Both the position numbers and the translations under genes were made by a program. A stretch of DNA of 64,000 nucleotides, from assembly GCF_023369855.1 (NCBI RefSeq), contig NZ_JAMBPP010000004.1, positions 1-64,000 on the forward strand. The letters are read 5' to 3'. The notes beneath the pieces were generated by a model. It was not told where the DNA came from and did not search any database. It saw only the letters and a list, made by a program, of their open reading frames with translations. Below, one piece after another: positions 41,015 to 52,037 of this stretch (position 1 is its first letter; every line of letters begins with the position of its first letter). Source of the stretch: Actinotalea alkalitolerans. Lineage in GTDB: Bacteria; Actinomycetota; Actinomycetes; Actinomycetales; Cellulomonadaceae.

Positions 41015-41956
41015 ATGAGGCTGGGCAGCGACCACGTGCGCGTGCGTGTCCCGGCGACCAGCGCCAACCTCGGACCGGGCTTCGACTCGCTCGGGCTTGC
41101 ACTCGCCCACCACGACGAGATCGAGGTCCGCGCGCTGGGCAGCACGCAGGTCGTGGTCGAGGTGACGGGGGAGGGTGCGGACGACCTTCCCGCCGGCGAG
41201 GACCACCTCGTGGTCCGTGCGATCCGTGCCGCCCTGGACCACGTGGGTGCGCCTCAGGTCGGGCTCCACCTGGTGTGCCACAACGCGATCCCGCACGGTC
41301 GGGGGATGGGGTCCTCGGCCTCCGCGGTGGTCGCCGGGATCCTCGCGGCGCGCCTGCTGATCGGCGACCCCGACGCCCTGGACGACCACACCGCGCTGCA
41401 GATCGCGAACGCCTTCGAGGGGCACCCGGACAACGCGGCTCCGGCCCTGCTCGGCGGGGTGACGGTCGCCTGGACCGACGACCAGGGGGCTCGGGCCTCG
41501 GTGCTGCCGGTGCACCCCGAGGTCGTGCCGCTGGTGCTTGTCCCGGTCGAGCGGTGCGCGACACGCACCGCTCGCGGGGTGCTGCCTGCGACGGTGCCCC
41601 ATGCGGACGCGGCGTGGACCGCGGGGCGAGCCGCGCTCCTGGTCCAGGCCCTGTGCCACCGGCCCGACCTCCTCCTGCCGGCGACCGGCGACCGCCTCCA
41701 CCAGGACTATCGCGCCGGGGTGATGGCGACCACGGTCGAGCTGGTGCGTGGGCTGCGGGCCGCAGGTGAGGCGGCCGTCGTCTCGGGTGCGGGCCCCTCG
41801 GTGCTCGTGCTCACCACCGTGTCGACCATCGGCCGTGCCGAGGCGGCCGTGGCCGAGCTGCTCGGTCCGTCCGGCCCGGACGGGACGACCCGCTCCGGCT
41901 GGCGCGTCCTACGTCCCGGCATCGCGCGTACCGGTGCTCGCGCCGTCCGCGTGTGA
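41015..41956 (+). CDS. thrB: Homoserine kinase
   Basis: 313 residues, GHMP kinase fold: VRVPATSANLGPGFDSLGLAL, ATP loop PHGRGMGSSASAVVAGILAA, and the C-terminal motif AVVSGAGPSVLVL. It phosphorylates homoserine for ThrC. ATG 41015. Last gene of the threonine block; a 321-base leader precedes rho. Confidence 0.96.
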   Translation: MRLGSDHVRVRVPATSANLGPGFDSLGLALAHHDEIEVRALGSTQVVVEVTGEGADDLPAGEDHLVVRAIRAALDHVGAPQVGLHLVCHNAIPHGRGMGSSASAVVAGILAARLLIGDPDALDDHTALQIANAFEGHPDNAAPALLGGVTVAWTDDQGARASVLPVHPEVVPLVLVPVERCATRTARGVLPATVPHADAAWTAGRAALLVQALCHRPDLLLPATGDRLHQDYRAGVMATTVELVRGLRAAGEAAVVSGAGPSVLVLTTVSTIGRAEAAVAELLGPSGPDGTTRSGWRVLRPGIARTGARAVRV

Positions 41957-42277
41957 TCGCGACGCGGTGCCGCGACGGGGCACAGGCACCGCCTCGCGGC
42001 CTGCCGCGGCGCGCCCCGCGTGGTGGGGCGAAACCGGCAGCAGAGAGTGTCCCCGCAGTGGTACCTTGGAGATTCCCCCGGAGCTCCGAGCGGAGACTGC
42101 GTCGTTGTACCGCGCACATCCCCTGAACCGGCGGGGCTCAGCCACCATCTGATCGAGTCGACGTCGTCGTACGACGGACCCGTGTCTGAGCAACGATCCG
42201 ACCCTCATGGCTCGGACGTCGACCCACGCGGCCCACCCCACACGCGACGGCCGCCGAACGAGGGGGAAGGATCCTTC
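41957..42277 (+). other. Long leader between thrB and rho
   Basis: 321 bases without a credible gene. The rho frame stays open through it, but there is no good ribosome site until AGGGGGAAGG just before 42278. No strong hairpin or known riboswitch was recognised. Long rho leaders are known to mediate autoregulation in other bacteria, so this may be a regulated 5' UTR. Confidence 0.5.
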
Positions 42278-44371
42278 GTGACAGACATCATCGATGCTGC
42301 GACGAGCAGCTCCGCGAGCACAGCGGACGCAGCCGGCAGCACCACCCGTAGCGGCGCGCTGTCGTCGATGCGGTTGTCCGAGCTCCAGACCCTGGCGGCT
42401 GAGCTGGGCGTCTCCGGGACGTCGGGCATGCGCAAGAGCGATCTCGTGGGTGCGATCAAGGAGCGTCGAGCCGGCAGCGGCGCGCGGTCCTCGAGCCCGA
42501 CCCGGACCCGTCGCGCCGAGCCGACGGACGGCGCCGGGAGCGTCTCGCGCCCCCAGGAGCAGCCCGCGAAGGAGCCCGCGGCCGAGGAGCAGCCCGCCAC
42601 GGAGCAGCCCGCGGCCGAGAAGCAGCCCGCACGGAGGCAGCCTGCGCAGAAGCAGCCGACCCTGGATCTTCCCGAGCCTCGGGGCGCCGCTGCGGAGAGC
42701 GCGCGCAGGGAGCCCGGCTCGGCCGGCGAGCAGTCGCGCCGTGACCGTGCCGCAGGCGGCGAGTCCGCCGACGAGCGGGCCGCGCGCGCCGCGGCAGCAG
42801 CACGAGCCGTGACCGGTGAGGGCCGCCGGTCCCGCCGTGCCGGACGCGCCGAGGGTGCTCCTGGCAAGGGCGGCGAGGCGCAGGCCGAGCCCGTCACCGT
42901 CGGCGCCCCGAGCCGTGACCGGTCCGAGCGCGAGGACGACAGCCAGTCCGGGCGCGAGGCGCAGGGCTCGGATGTTCAGGGCCGCGACGGCAGCCAGGGC
43001 CGCGACGGCAGCCAGACCCGTCAGGCCGGTCAGGGGCAGTCGCAGCGTCAGGGTCGCAACCAGCCGCAGGACGCCTTCGAGGACGACGAGTCCGGTGGGC
43101 GTCGTCGGCGGGGCCGCTACCGCGATCGCGACCGCAACAAGCGGCGCGGTGGTCGCAGCGGCGGGCAGGGCGAGCTCGCCGGCTACGACGAGGTCGAGGT
43201 GAGCGAGGACGACGTCCTGCTCCCCGTCGCCGGGATCCTGGACATCAAGGACAACTACGCGTTCGTGCGCACCTCGGGCTACCTTCCCGGGGACAACGAC
43301 GTGTACGTGTCGATGAACCAGGTCAAGAAGAACGGCATGCGCAAGGGCGACGCCATCGTCGGCGCCGTCCGTCAGCCCCGCGAGGGCGACCCGCTCCCGC
43401 AGGGCCGCAACAGCAAGGTCAACGCCCTGGTGCGGCTCGACTCGATCAACGGCATGACGGCCGATGAGTCACGCCAGCGTGCCGAGTTCGGCAAGCTGAC
43501 CCCGCTGTACCCGCAGGAGCGTCTGCGGCTGGAGACCGCGCCGAACATCATGACGACGCGGGTCATCGACCTGGTCGCCCCGATCGGCAAGGGGCAGCGC
43601 GGACTGATCGTCTCGCCTCCCAAGGCCGGCAAGACCCTGGTGCTGCAGGCGATCGCCAACGCGATCACCACCAACAACCCCGAGGTCCACCTCATGGTCG
43701 TGCTCGTCGACGAGCGACCGGAAGAGGTCACGGACATGCAGCGCACGGTCAAGGGCGAGGTCATCGCGTCGACCTTCGACCGGCCCGCGGACGACCACAC
43801 GACCGTAGCCGAGCTCGCGATCGAGCGGGCCAAGCGCCTGGTCGAGCTGGGCCAGGACGTCGTGGTGCTGCTGGACTCGATCACCAGGCTCGGGCGGGCG
43901 TACAACATCGCCGCCCCCGCGTCGGGTCGCATCCTGTCCGGTGGTGTCGACTCGAGCGCGCTGTACCCGCCCAAGCGGTTCTTCGGTGCGGCGCGCAACA
44001 TCGAGCACGGCGGGTCGCTGACCATCCTGGCCACCGCGTTGGTCGAGACGGGCTCCAAGGCTGACGAGGTGATCTTCGAGGAGTTCAAGGGCACCGGGAA
44101 CATGGAGCTCAAGCTCTCCCGGAACCTCGCGGACAAGCGGATCTTCCCTGCGGTCGACGTGGACGCCTCGGGCACCCGGCGCGAGGAGATCCTCATCCCG
44201 GCCGACGAGCTCAAGATCAACTGGAAGCTGCGGCGTGTGATGAGCGCGCTCGACCAGCAGCAGGCCATCGAGCTGCTGCTCGGCAAGCTGCGTGAGACGC
44301 ACAGCAACGTCGAGTTCCTGCTCCAGGTCGCCAAGACGACGCCGACCGCCCCGGGCCACCGCGACGACTGA
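42278..44371 (+). CDS. rho: Transcription termination factor Rho with long actinobacterial N-terminal insertion
   Basis: 697 residues, versus about 420 in E. coli. A Rho_N helical domain (SSMRLSELQTLAAELGVSGTSGMRKSDLVGAIKER) is followed by about 270 residues of Glu/Gln/Arg/Gly-rich low complexity (repeats EQPA, GRDGSQ, RRRGRYRDRDRNKRR). Then come the RNA-binding OB fold (GILDIKDNYAFVRTSGYLPGDNDVYVS) and the hexameric RecA-type ATPase (VSPPKAGKTLVLQAIANAI, VLVDERPEEVTDMQR, VVVLLDSITRLGRAYN). The GTG start (42278) follows AGGGGGAAGG. The basic insertion is typical of high-GC actinobacteria and binds RNA. Confidence 0.96.
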   Translation: MTDIIDAATSSSASTADAAGSTTRSGALSSMRLSELQTLAAELGVSGTSGMRKSDLVGAIKERRAGSGARSSSPTRTRRAEPTDGAGSVSRPQEQPAKEPAAEEQPATEQPAAEKQPARRQPAQKQPTLDLPEPRGAAAESARREPGSAGEQSRRDRAAGGESADERAARAAAAARAVTGEGRRSRRAGRAEGAPGKGGEAQAEPVTVGAPSRDRSEREDDSQSGREAQGSDVQGRDGSQGRDGSQTRQAGQGQSQRQGRNQPQDAFEDDESGGRRRRGRYRDRDRNKRRGGRSGGQGELAGYDEVEVSEDDVLLPVAGILDIKDNYAFVRTSGYLPGDNDVYVSMNQVKKNGMRKGDAIVGAVRQPREGDPLPQGRNSKVNALVRLDSINGMTADESRQRAEFGKLTPLYPQERLRLETAPNIMTTRVIDLVAPIGKGQRGLIVSPPKAGKTLVLQAIANAITTNNPEVHLMVVLVDERPEEVTDMQRTVKGEVIASTFDRPADDHTTVAELAIERAKRLVELGQDVVVLLDSITRLGRAYNIAAPASGRILSGGVDSSALYPPKRFFGAARNIEHGGSLTILATALVETGSKADEVIFEEFKGTGNMELKLSRNLADKRIFPAVDVDASGTRREEILIPADELKINWKLRRVMSALDQQQAIELLLGKLRETHSNVEFLLQVAKTTPTAPGHRDD

Positions 44372-44505
44372 GCTGCACCCCAGGCCCGACGTCGGGGATG
44401 ATTTCGGCCTTCCCCGGCGTTCTGGCAGACTGTCCCCTTGGTCTCCGGTTCACGTGAGCGAGCAGCGCTCGCGACCCGGCGGCTCTCGCGAATGAGGAGA
44501 ACCCT

Positions 44506-44745
44506 GTGAAGAGCGACATCCACCCGGCGTACGTCCCGACCACGGTGACGTGCACCTGTGGCAACACCTTCGAGACGCGGAGCACCGCGACCTCGGGCCA
44601 CCTGCACGCCGACGTGTGCAGCGCCTGCCACCCCTTCTACACGGGCAAGCAGAAGATCCTGGACACCGGCGGCCGCGTGGCCCGGTTCCAGGCGCGCTAC
44701 GGCAAGAAGGCCGACGACGGCAAGAAGGCCGACGACGCGAGCTAG
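44506..44745 (+). CDS. rpmE: Ribosomal protein bL31, zinc-binding form
   Basis: 79 residues. [24 protein letters not shown] then [35 protein letters not shown]. Cysteines 16, 18, 38 and 41 make this the zinc-containing C+ form, which in zinc starvation is replaced by a cysteine-free paralogue. The C-terminus has a duplicated [14 protein letters not shown] after GAGGAGAA. It follows rho as in most actinobacteria. Confidence 0.96.
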   Translation: MKSDIHPAYVPTTVTCTCGNTFETRSTATSGHLHADVCSACHPFYTGKQKILDTGGRVARFQARYGKKADDGKKADDAS

Positions 44746-44753
44746 CACTCCCC

Positions 44754-44816
44754 ACGACGCCGGCGGACCGGCCCGCCCCACCCTCGGGTCGGGCAGGCAT
44801 GGCCCGCCGGCGTCGT
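44754..44816 (+). terminator. Terminator-like hairpin after rpmE
   Basis: ACGACGCCGGCGG (44754-44766) pairs perfectly over 13 bp with CCGCCGGCGTCGT (44804-44816). The 37-base loop contains further GC-rich complementarity. It starts nine bases after the rpmE stop. Confidence 0.75.
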
Positions 44817-44898
44817 CGTGCGTGACGTCGACCAGACGACGACCCGACCGGCTCCGCGTCACGTCGGGCAAGGGGCCCAGCGACCAGGAGGCCGTGCG

Positions 44899-45996
44899 AT
44901 GAGCGAGACGTTCGGTGCCGTGGAGCCCTTGCTCGCCGAGCACGCCGACATCGAGGCACAGCTCGCCGACCCCGCCGTGCACGCCGACGCCGGTCGTGCC
45001 CGCGCCCTGGGTCGGCGCTACGCCGAGCTCGGACGTGTCGTCGGCGCCTACCGCGCGTGGGAGCAGGCTGCCGGCGACGCGGGTGCCGCCGCCGAGCTCG
45101 CTGAGGTCGACGCCGCCTTCGCGGCCGAGCTGCCCGGGCTTCGGGCGCTGGCCGACGAGGCCGAGGCGGAGCTGCGTCGCGTCCTGGTCCCGCGAGACCC
45201 CGATGACGCCCGTGACGCACTGCTCGAGATCAAGGCGGGCGAGGGCGGGGAGGAGTCGGCGCTCTTCGCCGCCGACCTGCTGCGCATGTACCTGCGATAC
45301 GCCGAGCGGCACGGGTGGCGCACCGAGGTCCTGGAGTCGACCCGGTCCGACCTCGGCGGCTACAAGGACGTCACCCTGGCGGTCAAGTCGCGGGGGAGCG
45401 GTCCGGTCGACCCCGCGCAGGGCGTGTGGGCGCACCTGAAGTACGAGGGGGGCGTCCACCGGGTCCAGCGAGTCCCGGTCACCGAGTCCCAGGGGCGTAT
45501 CCACACCTCGGCTGCCGGGGTCGTGGCGCTGCCCGAGGTGGACGACGTCGACGAGGTGCAGATCGACGCCAACGACCTGCGCATCGACGTCTTCCGCTCC
45601 TCGGGTCCGGGTGGGCAGTCGGTCAACACCACGGACTCGGCGGTCCGCATCACCCACGTCCCCTCAGGGCTGGTCGTCTCGTGCCAGAACGAGAAGTCCC
45701 AGCTGCAGAACAAGGAGTCGGCGCTGCGCATCCTGCGGGCCCGGCTGCTGGCCCTGCAGCAGGAGCAGGCTGCTGCGGCGGCCTCCGAGGTCCGGCGCTC
45801 CCAGGTGCGGACGGTCGATCGCTCCGAGCGGATCCGGACGTACAACTTCCCCGAGAACCGCATCGCCGACCACCGCACCGGCTACAAGGCCTACAACCTC
45901 GACCACGTCCTGGACGGCGACCTGGACCCGGTGGTGCGCTCGGCGATCGATGCCGACGACGCCGCTCGGCTGGCCGAGCCCGCCGCGGACGCGTGA
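44899..45996 (+). CDS. prfA: Peptide chain release factor 1
   Basis: 365 residues. GGQ catalytic motif at 238-240 in [20 protein letters not shown], the PxT-type codon-recognition region around [32 protein letters not shown], and the C-terminal [33 protein letters not shown]. It reads UAA and UAG and hydrolyses peptidyl-tRNA. It overlaps prmC, its own methyltransferase, by four bases. Confidence 0.97.
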   Translation: MSETFGAVEPLLAEHADIEAQLADPAVHADAGRARALGRRYAELGRVVGAYRAWEQAAGDAGAAAELAEVDAAFAAELPGLRALADEAEAELRRVLVPRDPDDARDALLEIKAGEGGEESALFAADLLRMYLRYAERHGWRTEVLESTRSDLGGYKDVTLAVKSRGSGPVDPAQGVWAHLKYEGGVHRVQRVPVTESQGRIHTSAAGVVALPEVDDVDEVQIDANDLRIDVFRSSGPGGQSVNTTDSAVRITHVPSGLVVSCQNEKSQLQNKESALRILRARLLALQQEQAAAAASEVRRSQVRTVDRSERIRTYNFPENRIADHRTGYKAYNLDHVLDGDLDPVVRSAIDADDAARLAEPAADA

Positions 45997-46952
45997 CCGT
46001 GCGAGCTGTCGAGGAGCCTCACGACGCGGCGCCCGAGCAGGGTCGGCCCGACCCTGCGGGCATCGACCTGCTCCCGCTGGACCAGGCGTTGCGCGAGGCA
46101 GCTCGACAGCTGACCGCAGCGGGTGTCGGTCCGGCTCGCGCCGAGGCCGAGGTCCTGGTCGCGCACCTGACCGGCCGATCGCGGGGAGAGGTCGTCGCCG
46201 ACGCCGTGCTCGGCCGGCCGGCCCCGCAGGGACTGGCCGCCCTGGTCGCACGTCGGGCGCTCCGGGAGCCGCTGCAGCACCTGACCGGGACGGCGCCGTT
46301 CCGTGACATCGAGCTGCTGGTCGGCCCCGGGGTCTTCGTCCCTCGTCCCGAGACCGAGCAGGTCGCCGAGGTGGCGGTCCGGTCCGCGCGGCAGGTGCTG
46401 GCCGAGCACGGGCGGGTGGTGGTGGTCGACCTGTGCGCCGGCTCGGCGGCGATCGCTCTCGCGGTCGAGGCCGAGGTGCCGGGCGCGGTGGTCCATGCGG
46501 TCGAGCTCGACGCCGAGGCCGTGGCCTGGGCCCGCCGGAATCTCGACCGCCGTGGCAGTGACGTCAGGCTGGTCCGTGCCGATGCCCGCACCGCGCTGCG
46601 GGACCTGGACGGCACGGTCGACGTGGTGGTCTCCAACCCCCCGTACATCCCCGGTGACGCCGTGCCCCGCGACCCTGAGGTCCGCGACCACGACCCGCAG
46701 GTGGCGCTGTACGGGCTCGGCCCGGACGGTCTGACCGTGCCGCGCGGGGTGATCGGCGCCGCCGCGCGGCTGCTCCGTCCCGGTGGGGTTCTGGTCATGG
46801 AGCACGCCGAGGTGCAGGCGTCCGCCGTGCGACGCGCCGTCGAGGCGTCCGGAGTCTTCGTCGACGTCCGGACGCTCCCCGATCTGACAGGGCGCGATCG
46901 CATGGTGGTGGCACGGGTCGGGCGACGGCACGTGAAAGACTCGCCGCCGTGA
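45993..46952 (+). CDS. prmC: Release-factor glutamine methyltransferase
   Basis: 319 residues. N-terminal helical domain, then a class I methyltransferase with [22 protein letters not shown] (AdoMet loop) and catalytic NPPY at 215-218 in [10 protein letters not shown]. It methylates the Gln of the GGQ motif in release factors. GTG start overlapping prfA as GTGA. Confidence 0.95.
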   Translation: MTVRAVEEPHDAAPEQGRPDPAGIDLLPLDQALREAARQLTAAGVGPARAEAEVLVAHLTGRSRGEVVADAVLGRPAPQGLAALVARRALREPLQHLTGTAPFRDIELLVGPGVFVPRPETEQVAEVAVRSARQVLAEHGRVVVVDLCAGSAAIALAVEAEVPGAVVHAVELDAEAVAWARRNLDRRGSDVRLVRADARTALRDLDGTVDVVVSNPPYIPGDAVPRDPEVRDHDPQVALYGLGPDGLTVPRGVIGAAARLLRPGGVLVMEHAEVQASAVRRAVEASGVFVDVRTLPDLTGRDRMVVARVGRRHVKDSPP

Positions 46953-47656
46953 CCACCCCGCGCGTCATGGACTGCACCGACCCCTCGACCTGGGGGCCGG
47001 CGGTCGACGAGTCCGTCAACGCCCTCGGCCGCGGCGAGCTCGTCGTGCTCCCGACCGACACCGTCTACGGCATCGCTGCCGACGCCTTCGCCCCTGCAGC
47101 GGTGGCCGCTCTCCTCGCGGCCAAGGGCCGCGGACGGCAGATGCCCCCACCCGTGCTCGTCTCCGACGTCCGGACCCTCGACGGCATCTGCGACGAGGTC
47201 CCGCAGGCGGTCCGTGACCTCGTGGAGGTCTTCTGGCCGGGTGGGCTCACCGTGATCTGCCGGGCTCAGCCCTCCTTGGCCTGGGACCTCGGCGAGACGC
47301 GGGGCACGGTGGCCGTCCGGGTGCCCGACCACCCCGCGGCTCTGGCACTGCTGCGGCGCACGGGGCCGCTCGCGGTGTCGAGCGCGAACCGCACCGGGAT
47401 GCCGGCGGCGCTGACCGCGCACGAGGCGGCTGACCAGCTGGGGAGCTCGGTCCGGGTCTACCTCGACGCGGGTCGAGCCCCGGGCGGGGTCGCCTCCACG
47501 ATCGTCGACGCGACCTCGGGCGATCTCCGACTGGTCCGGGCGGGCGCCGTCGCACTCGCCGACCTGCGCGCGGTGACCCCCGTGGCCGACCTCGACCAGC
47601 CCGTCCAGCCACGCCCGGACCCGTCGCGGCCCGCACCCGAGCAGGGTGCCGGGTGA
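46949..47656 (+). CDS. L-threonylcarbamoyladenylate synthase (Sua5/YrdC/YwlC family)
   Basis: 235 residues. ALGRGELVVLPTDTVYGIAADAF is the standard YrdC signature, with KGRGRQMPPPVLV and LAVSSANRTGMPAALTAHEAADQLG further on. It makes threonylcarbamoyl-AMP for the universal tRNA modification t6A. It starts (GTG 46949) four bases inside the prmC end; prmC-Sua5 pairing is usual in actinobacteria. Confidence 0.94.
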   Translation: MTTPRVMDCTDPSTWGPAVDESVNALGRGELVVLPTDTVYGIAADAFAPAAVAALLAAKGRGRQMPPPVLVSDVRTLDGICDEVPQAVRDLVEVFWPGGLTVICRAQPSLAWDLGETRGTVAVRVPDHPAALALLRRTGPLAVSSANRTGMPAALTAHEAADQLGSSVRVYLDAGRAPGGVASTIVDATSGDLRLVRAGAVALADLRAVTPVADLDQPVQPRPDPSRPAPEQGAG

Positions 47657-48774
47657 GGGTCTACCTGCTGGTCATGCTGCTCTCCGCAGCCGTGACGTAC
47701 CTGACCACCCCGCTCGCGCGCTGGGTCGCGCTCCGCGTCGGGGCGATCACCGCGGTACGGGCCCGTGACGTCCATGTGCTGCCGACGCCCCGCCTGGGCG
47801 GGGTGGCGATGCTGCTGGGGATGACGGTGGCACTGCTCTTCGCCTCGCAGATGCCGTTCCTCGCAGGGGTCTTCGCCGCCTCGGACACCGTGTGGTGGAT
47901 CCTGGGGGGAGCCGGGCTGGTCTGCGCGCTCGGGGTGGCCGACGACATCTGGGACCTCGACTGGATCACCAAGCTCATCGGGCAGGTGCTGGCCGCGGGT
48001 CTGCTGGCATGGCAGGCCGAGGTCCAGCTCTACGCCCTGCCGATCGCCGGGCAGACCATCCCGTCGGCGGGCATGTCACTCGCGATGACCGTCTTGGTCG
48101 TCGTGGTCGCGATCAACGCGGTGAACTTCGTCGACGGGCTGGACGGCCTGGCCGCGGGGCTGATCGCGATCGGGGGCACCGGCTTCTTCGTCTACACCTA
48201 CCTGCTCTCGGTCGAGGCGAACGCTGCCGACTACTCCAACCTCGCGAGCCTGGTGGTGGTGGTGCTCGTGGGGGCGTGCCTGGGGTTCCTGCCGCACAAC
48301 TTCCATCCGGCGCGCATCTTCATGGGCGACTCGGGGTCGATGCTCATCGGCCTGACCATCGCGGCAGCGGCGATCATCGTGACGGGTCAGATCGACACGG
48401 CAGTGGTCTCGGACCGTCAGCGGATCCCCGCCCTCGTGCCGATCCTGCTGCCGGTGGCCGTGCTGGTGCTCCCGCTGCTGGACATGGGTCTCGCGGTGAT
48501 CCGACGGGTCGGCGCCGGGCGGTCGCCGTTCCATCCCGACCGCATGCACCTGCACCACCGGCTGCTCCAGCTGGGCCACTCGCACCGCCGGGCGGTGGTG
48601 ATCATGTACCTCTGGACCGCGCTGTTCTCGTTCGGGGCGGCCTCCCTCGTGGTGCTGCCCACCCTGACCGCGCTGTCCATCACCGGAGCAGGGGCTCTCG
48701 TCGCCGCGCTGCTGACCCTCGGTCCGCTCCGTGGCAGGATCCGTCCCTCCCTCACGCAAGGAGCACCACGATGA
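47653..48774 (+). CDS. wecA: UDP-GlcNAc: undecaprenyl-phosphate GlcNAc-1-phosphate transferase (WecA/TagO/Rv1302 type)
   Basis: 373 residues with about ten to eleven transmembrane helices. Conserved loops: VLPTPRLGGVAMLLG, GVADDIWDLDWITKLIGQ with the DD pair, NAVNFVDGLDGLAAG, FMGDSGSMLIG and HPDRMHLHHRLLQLGHSHR, the last being the sugar-binding loop. It starts lipid-linked synthesis of cell-wall polymers such as the arabinogalactan/teichoic acid linkage unit. It overlaps the Sua5 gene and the following atpI-like gene by four bases. Confidence 0.93.
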   Translation: MRVYLLVMLLSAAVTYLTTPLARWVALRVGAITAVRARDVHVLPTPRLGGVAMLLGMTVALLFASQMPFLAGVFAASDTVWWILGGAGLVCALGVADDIWDLDWITKLIGQVLAAGLLAWQAEVQLYALPIAGQTIPSAGMSLAMTVLVVVVAINAVNFVDGLDGLAAGLIAIGGTGFFVYTYLLSVEANAADYSNLASLVVVVLVGACLGFLPHNFHPARIFMGDSGSMLIGLTIAAAAIIVTGQIDTAVVSDRQRIPALVPILLPVAVLVLPLLDMGLAVIRRVGAGRSPFHPDRMHLHHRLLQLGHSHRRAVVIMYLWTALFSFGAASLVVLPTLTALSITGAGALVAALLTLGPLRGRIRPSLTQGAPR

Positions 48775-49259
48775 CCGCACCCGAACCGACCGGCGCCGCC
48801 CCCGACCCGTCCGGGGACGCCTCGGCAGCGCACGGTCGGGCTGCCCACTCCTCGACCGAGGCGCTGCGCGCGGTCTTCCGCCGCGCGCTGCGTGACGTCC
48901 TGGTCCTGGTCACCGTGATCGCCGTGGTCGGCATCGCGGCAGGCGCCGCCCTGCGGGGGACCCCGGGGGTGTGGGGCGCGCTGATCGGCACGGTCATCGT
49001 CGCGGTCTTCAGCGGCAGCACCGTGGTGGCGATGCTGCGCACGGCCGGCTCGTCGGTCACCACGGCCAGCGCTGCGCTCGTGGGCACCTGGATCGCCAAG
49101 ATGCTGCTCCTGATCGTCGCGATCGCCGTACTGCGCGACCTGGACTTCTACGACTCGGGCGTGCTGGGTGTCGTGGTGATCGTGGGTGTCCTGGGCTCGG
49201 TCTTCGTGGACTTCCGTGCCGTGAGCACGGGACGTGTCCCGTACACCGGGCAGACGTGA
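48771..49259 (+). CDS. atpI: AtpI-like membrane protein (ATP synthase protein I)
   Basis: 162 residues. A polar N-terminus of about 45 residues precedes four hydrophobic segments (VLVLVTVIAVVGIAAGAAL, VWGALIGTVIVAVFSGS, IAKMLLLIVAIAVL and VLGVVVIVGVLGSVFVDF). Its position directly before atpB and its topology fit AtpI/UncI, an assembly factor for the c-ring; sequence conservation is low, so the name rests partly on context. ATG overlaps the wecA stop (ATGA). Confidence 0.75.
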   Translation: MTAPEPTGAAPDPSGDASAAHGRAAHSSTEALRAVFRRALRDVLVLVTVIAVVGIAAGAALRGTPGVWGALIGTVIVAVFSGSTVVAMLRTAGSSVTTASAALVGTWIAKMLLLIVAIAVLRDLDFYDSGVLGVVVIVGVLGSVFVDFRAVSTGRVPYTGQT

Positions 49260-49398
49260 GGACCGGTGAGCACCCCGGCGTCGAGCGGGGCACCCGGAGC
49301 TGTGAGCCGGTGCACAAGCAGCGGACGGCCGGTCGGGCGGAGCGGCACAATAGGTTAGGATTTCGGCGTTCCACTACGACCAAGGTCCGACGGCGGGC

Positions 49399-51134
<1,736 letters not shown>

Positions 51135-51135
<1 letters not shown>

Positions 51136-51950
51136 TGCGCGGCACGGGTCAGGCGTCACTCGAGGCGGTCGCCGCAAGCTTCGAGCCGGTCCTGCGCGGC
51201 GCGGGCGACGACGCGGCCACGATCGGCGCGCAGGTCTTCTCCGTGGTCGACGCGCTCGACTCGTCGGGCTCGCTGCGGCGCGCGCTGAGCGACCCGTCCC
51301 GCAGTGGTCAGGACAAGGCGGGGCTCGTCAGCGAGCTGCTCGCAGGGAAGGTCGACGACCGCACGATCGACCTGGTCTCGGCGGTGGCGCGGTCCCGCTG
51401 GTCGGCCGAGGCCGACCTGGTCGACGCCCTCGAGGAGCTCGCCGCCGACTCCGTGCTGGCGGCTGCGCAGTCCTCGGGTGTCCTCGAGGAGGTCGAGGAC
51501 GAGCTGTTCCGGATCGACCGCATGCTGGTGGGTCAGCGACAGCTGCGGCAGGGCCTGACCGACCGGAGCGTCACCCCGGCGCTGAGGGCGGCGCTCGCGC
51601 GCAACCTGCTCGCCGGCAAGGTCCACCCCGTGACCTTGCAGCTCGTCGAGCGCGCGGCGGTGGCTCCACGGGGCCGGCGGATGACGGCCACGCTCGCTCT
51701 GCTGGGGCGGCTCGCCGCTCGGCGCCGGCAGCGACTGGTCGCTGCCGTGACCTCGGGATCGGTGCTGACCTCGGCGCAGATCGAACGCCTCTCCGGGCTG
51801 CTCGAGCGTGCCTACGGTCGCTCGGTCCAGCTCAACATCTCCGTGGACCCCGAGGTCATCGGAGGCCTGCGGATCCAGGTCGGTCCGGAGGTCGTCGACT
51901 CGACGGTCCTGGCCCGGCTCGAGGACGCCCGACGCCGGCTGGCCGGCTGA
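51135..51950 (+). CDS. atpH: F0F1 ATP synthase subunit delta
   Basis: 271 residues, longer than the 177 of E. coli but normal for actinobacteria. Helical N-terminal domain (VVDALDSSGSLRRALSDPSRSGQDKAGLVSELLAGKV) and the C-terminal signature LNISVDPEVIGGLRIQVGPEVVDSTVLARLEDARRRLAG. It joins the peripheral stalk to the F1 head. Confidence 0.95.
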
Positions 51951-52037
51951 CCACCGCACGACATGACATCGGGCCCGCTGGGCCCGCGCAGAACATGACG
52001 ACCGCACCGACGGTGGGGTCATGACAGGAGAGAAGCT

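Noticed and set aside
38634-41564. 976-codon minus-strand frame over hom, thrC and thrB
   Set aside because: Shadow ORF; the plus-strand threonine genes are certain.
44385-44396. CCCGACGTCGGG palindrome after rho as terminator or operator
   Set aside because: Only six base pairs with no loop; too short to call in this GC-rich sequence.
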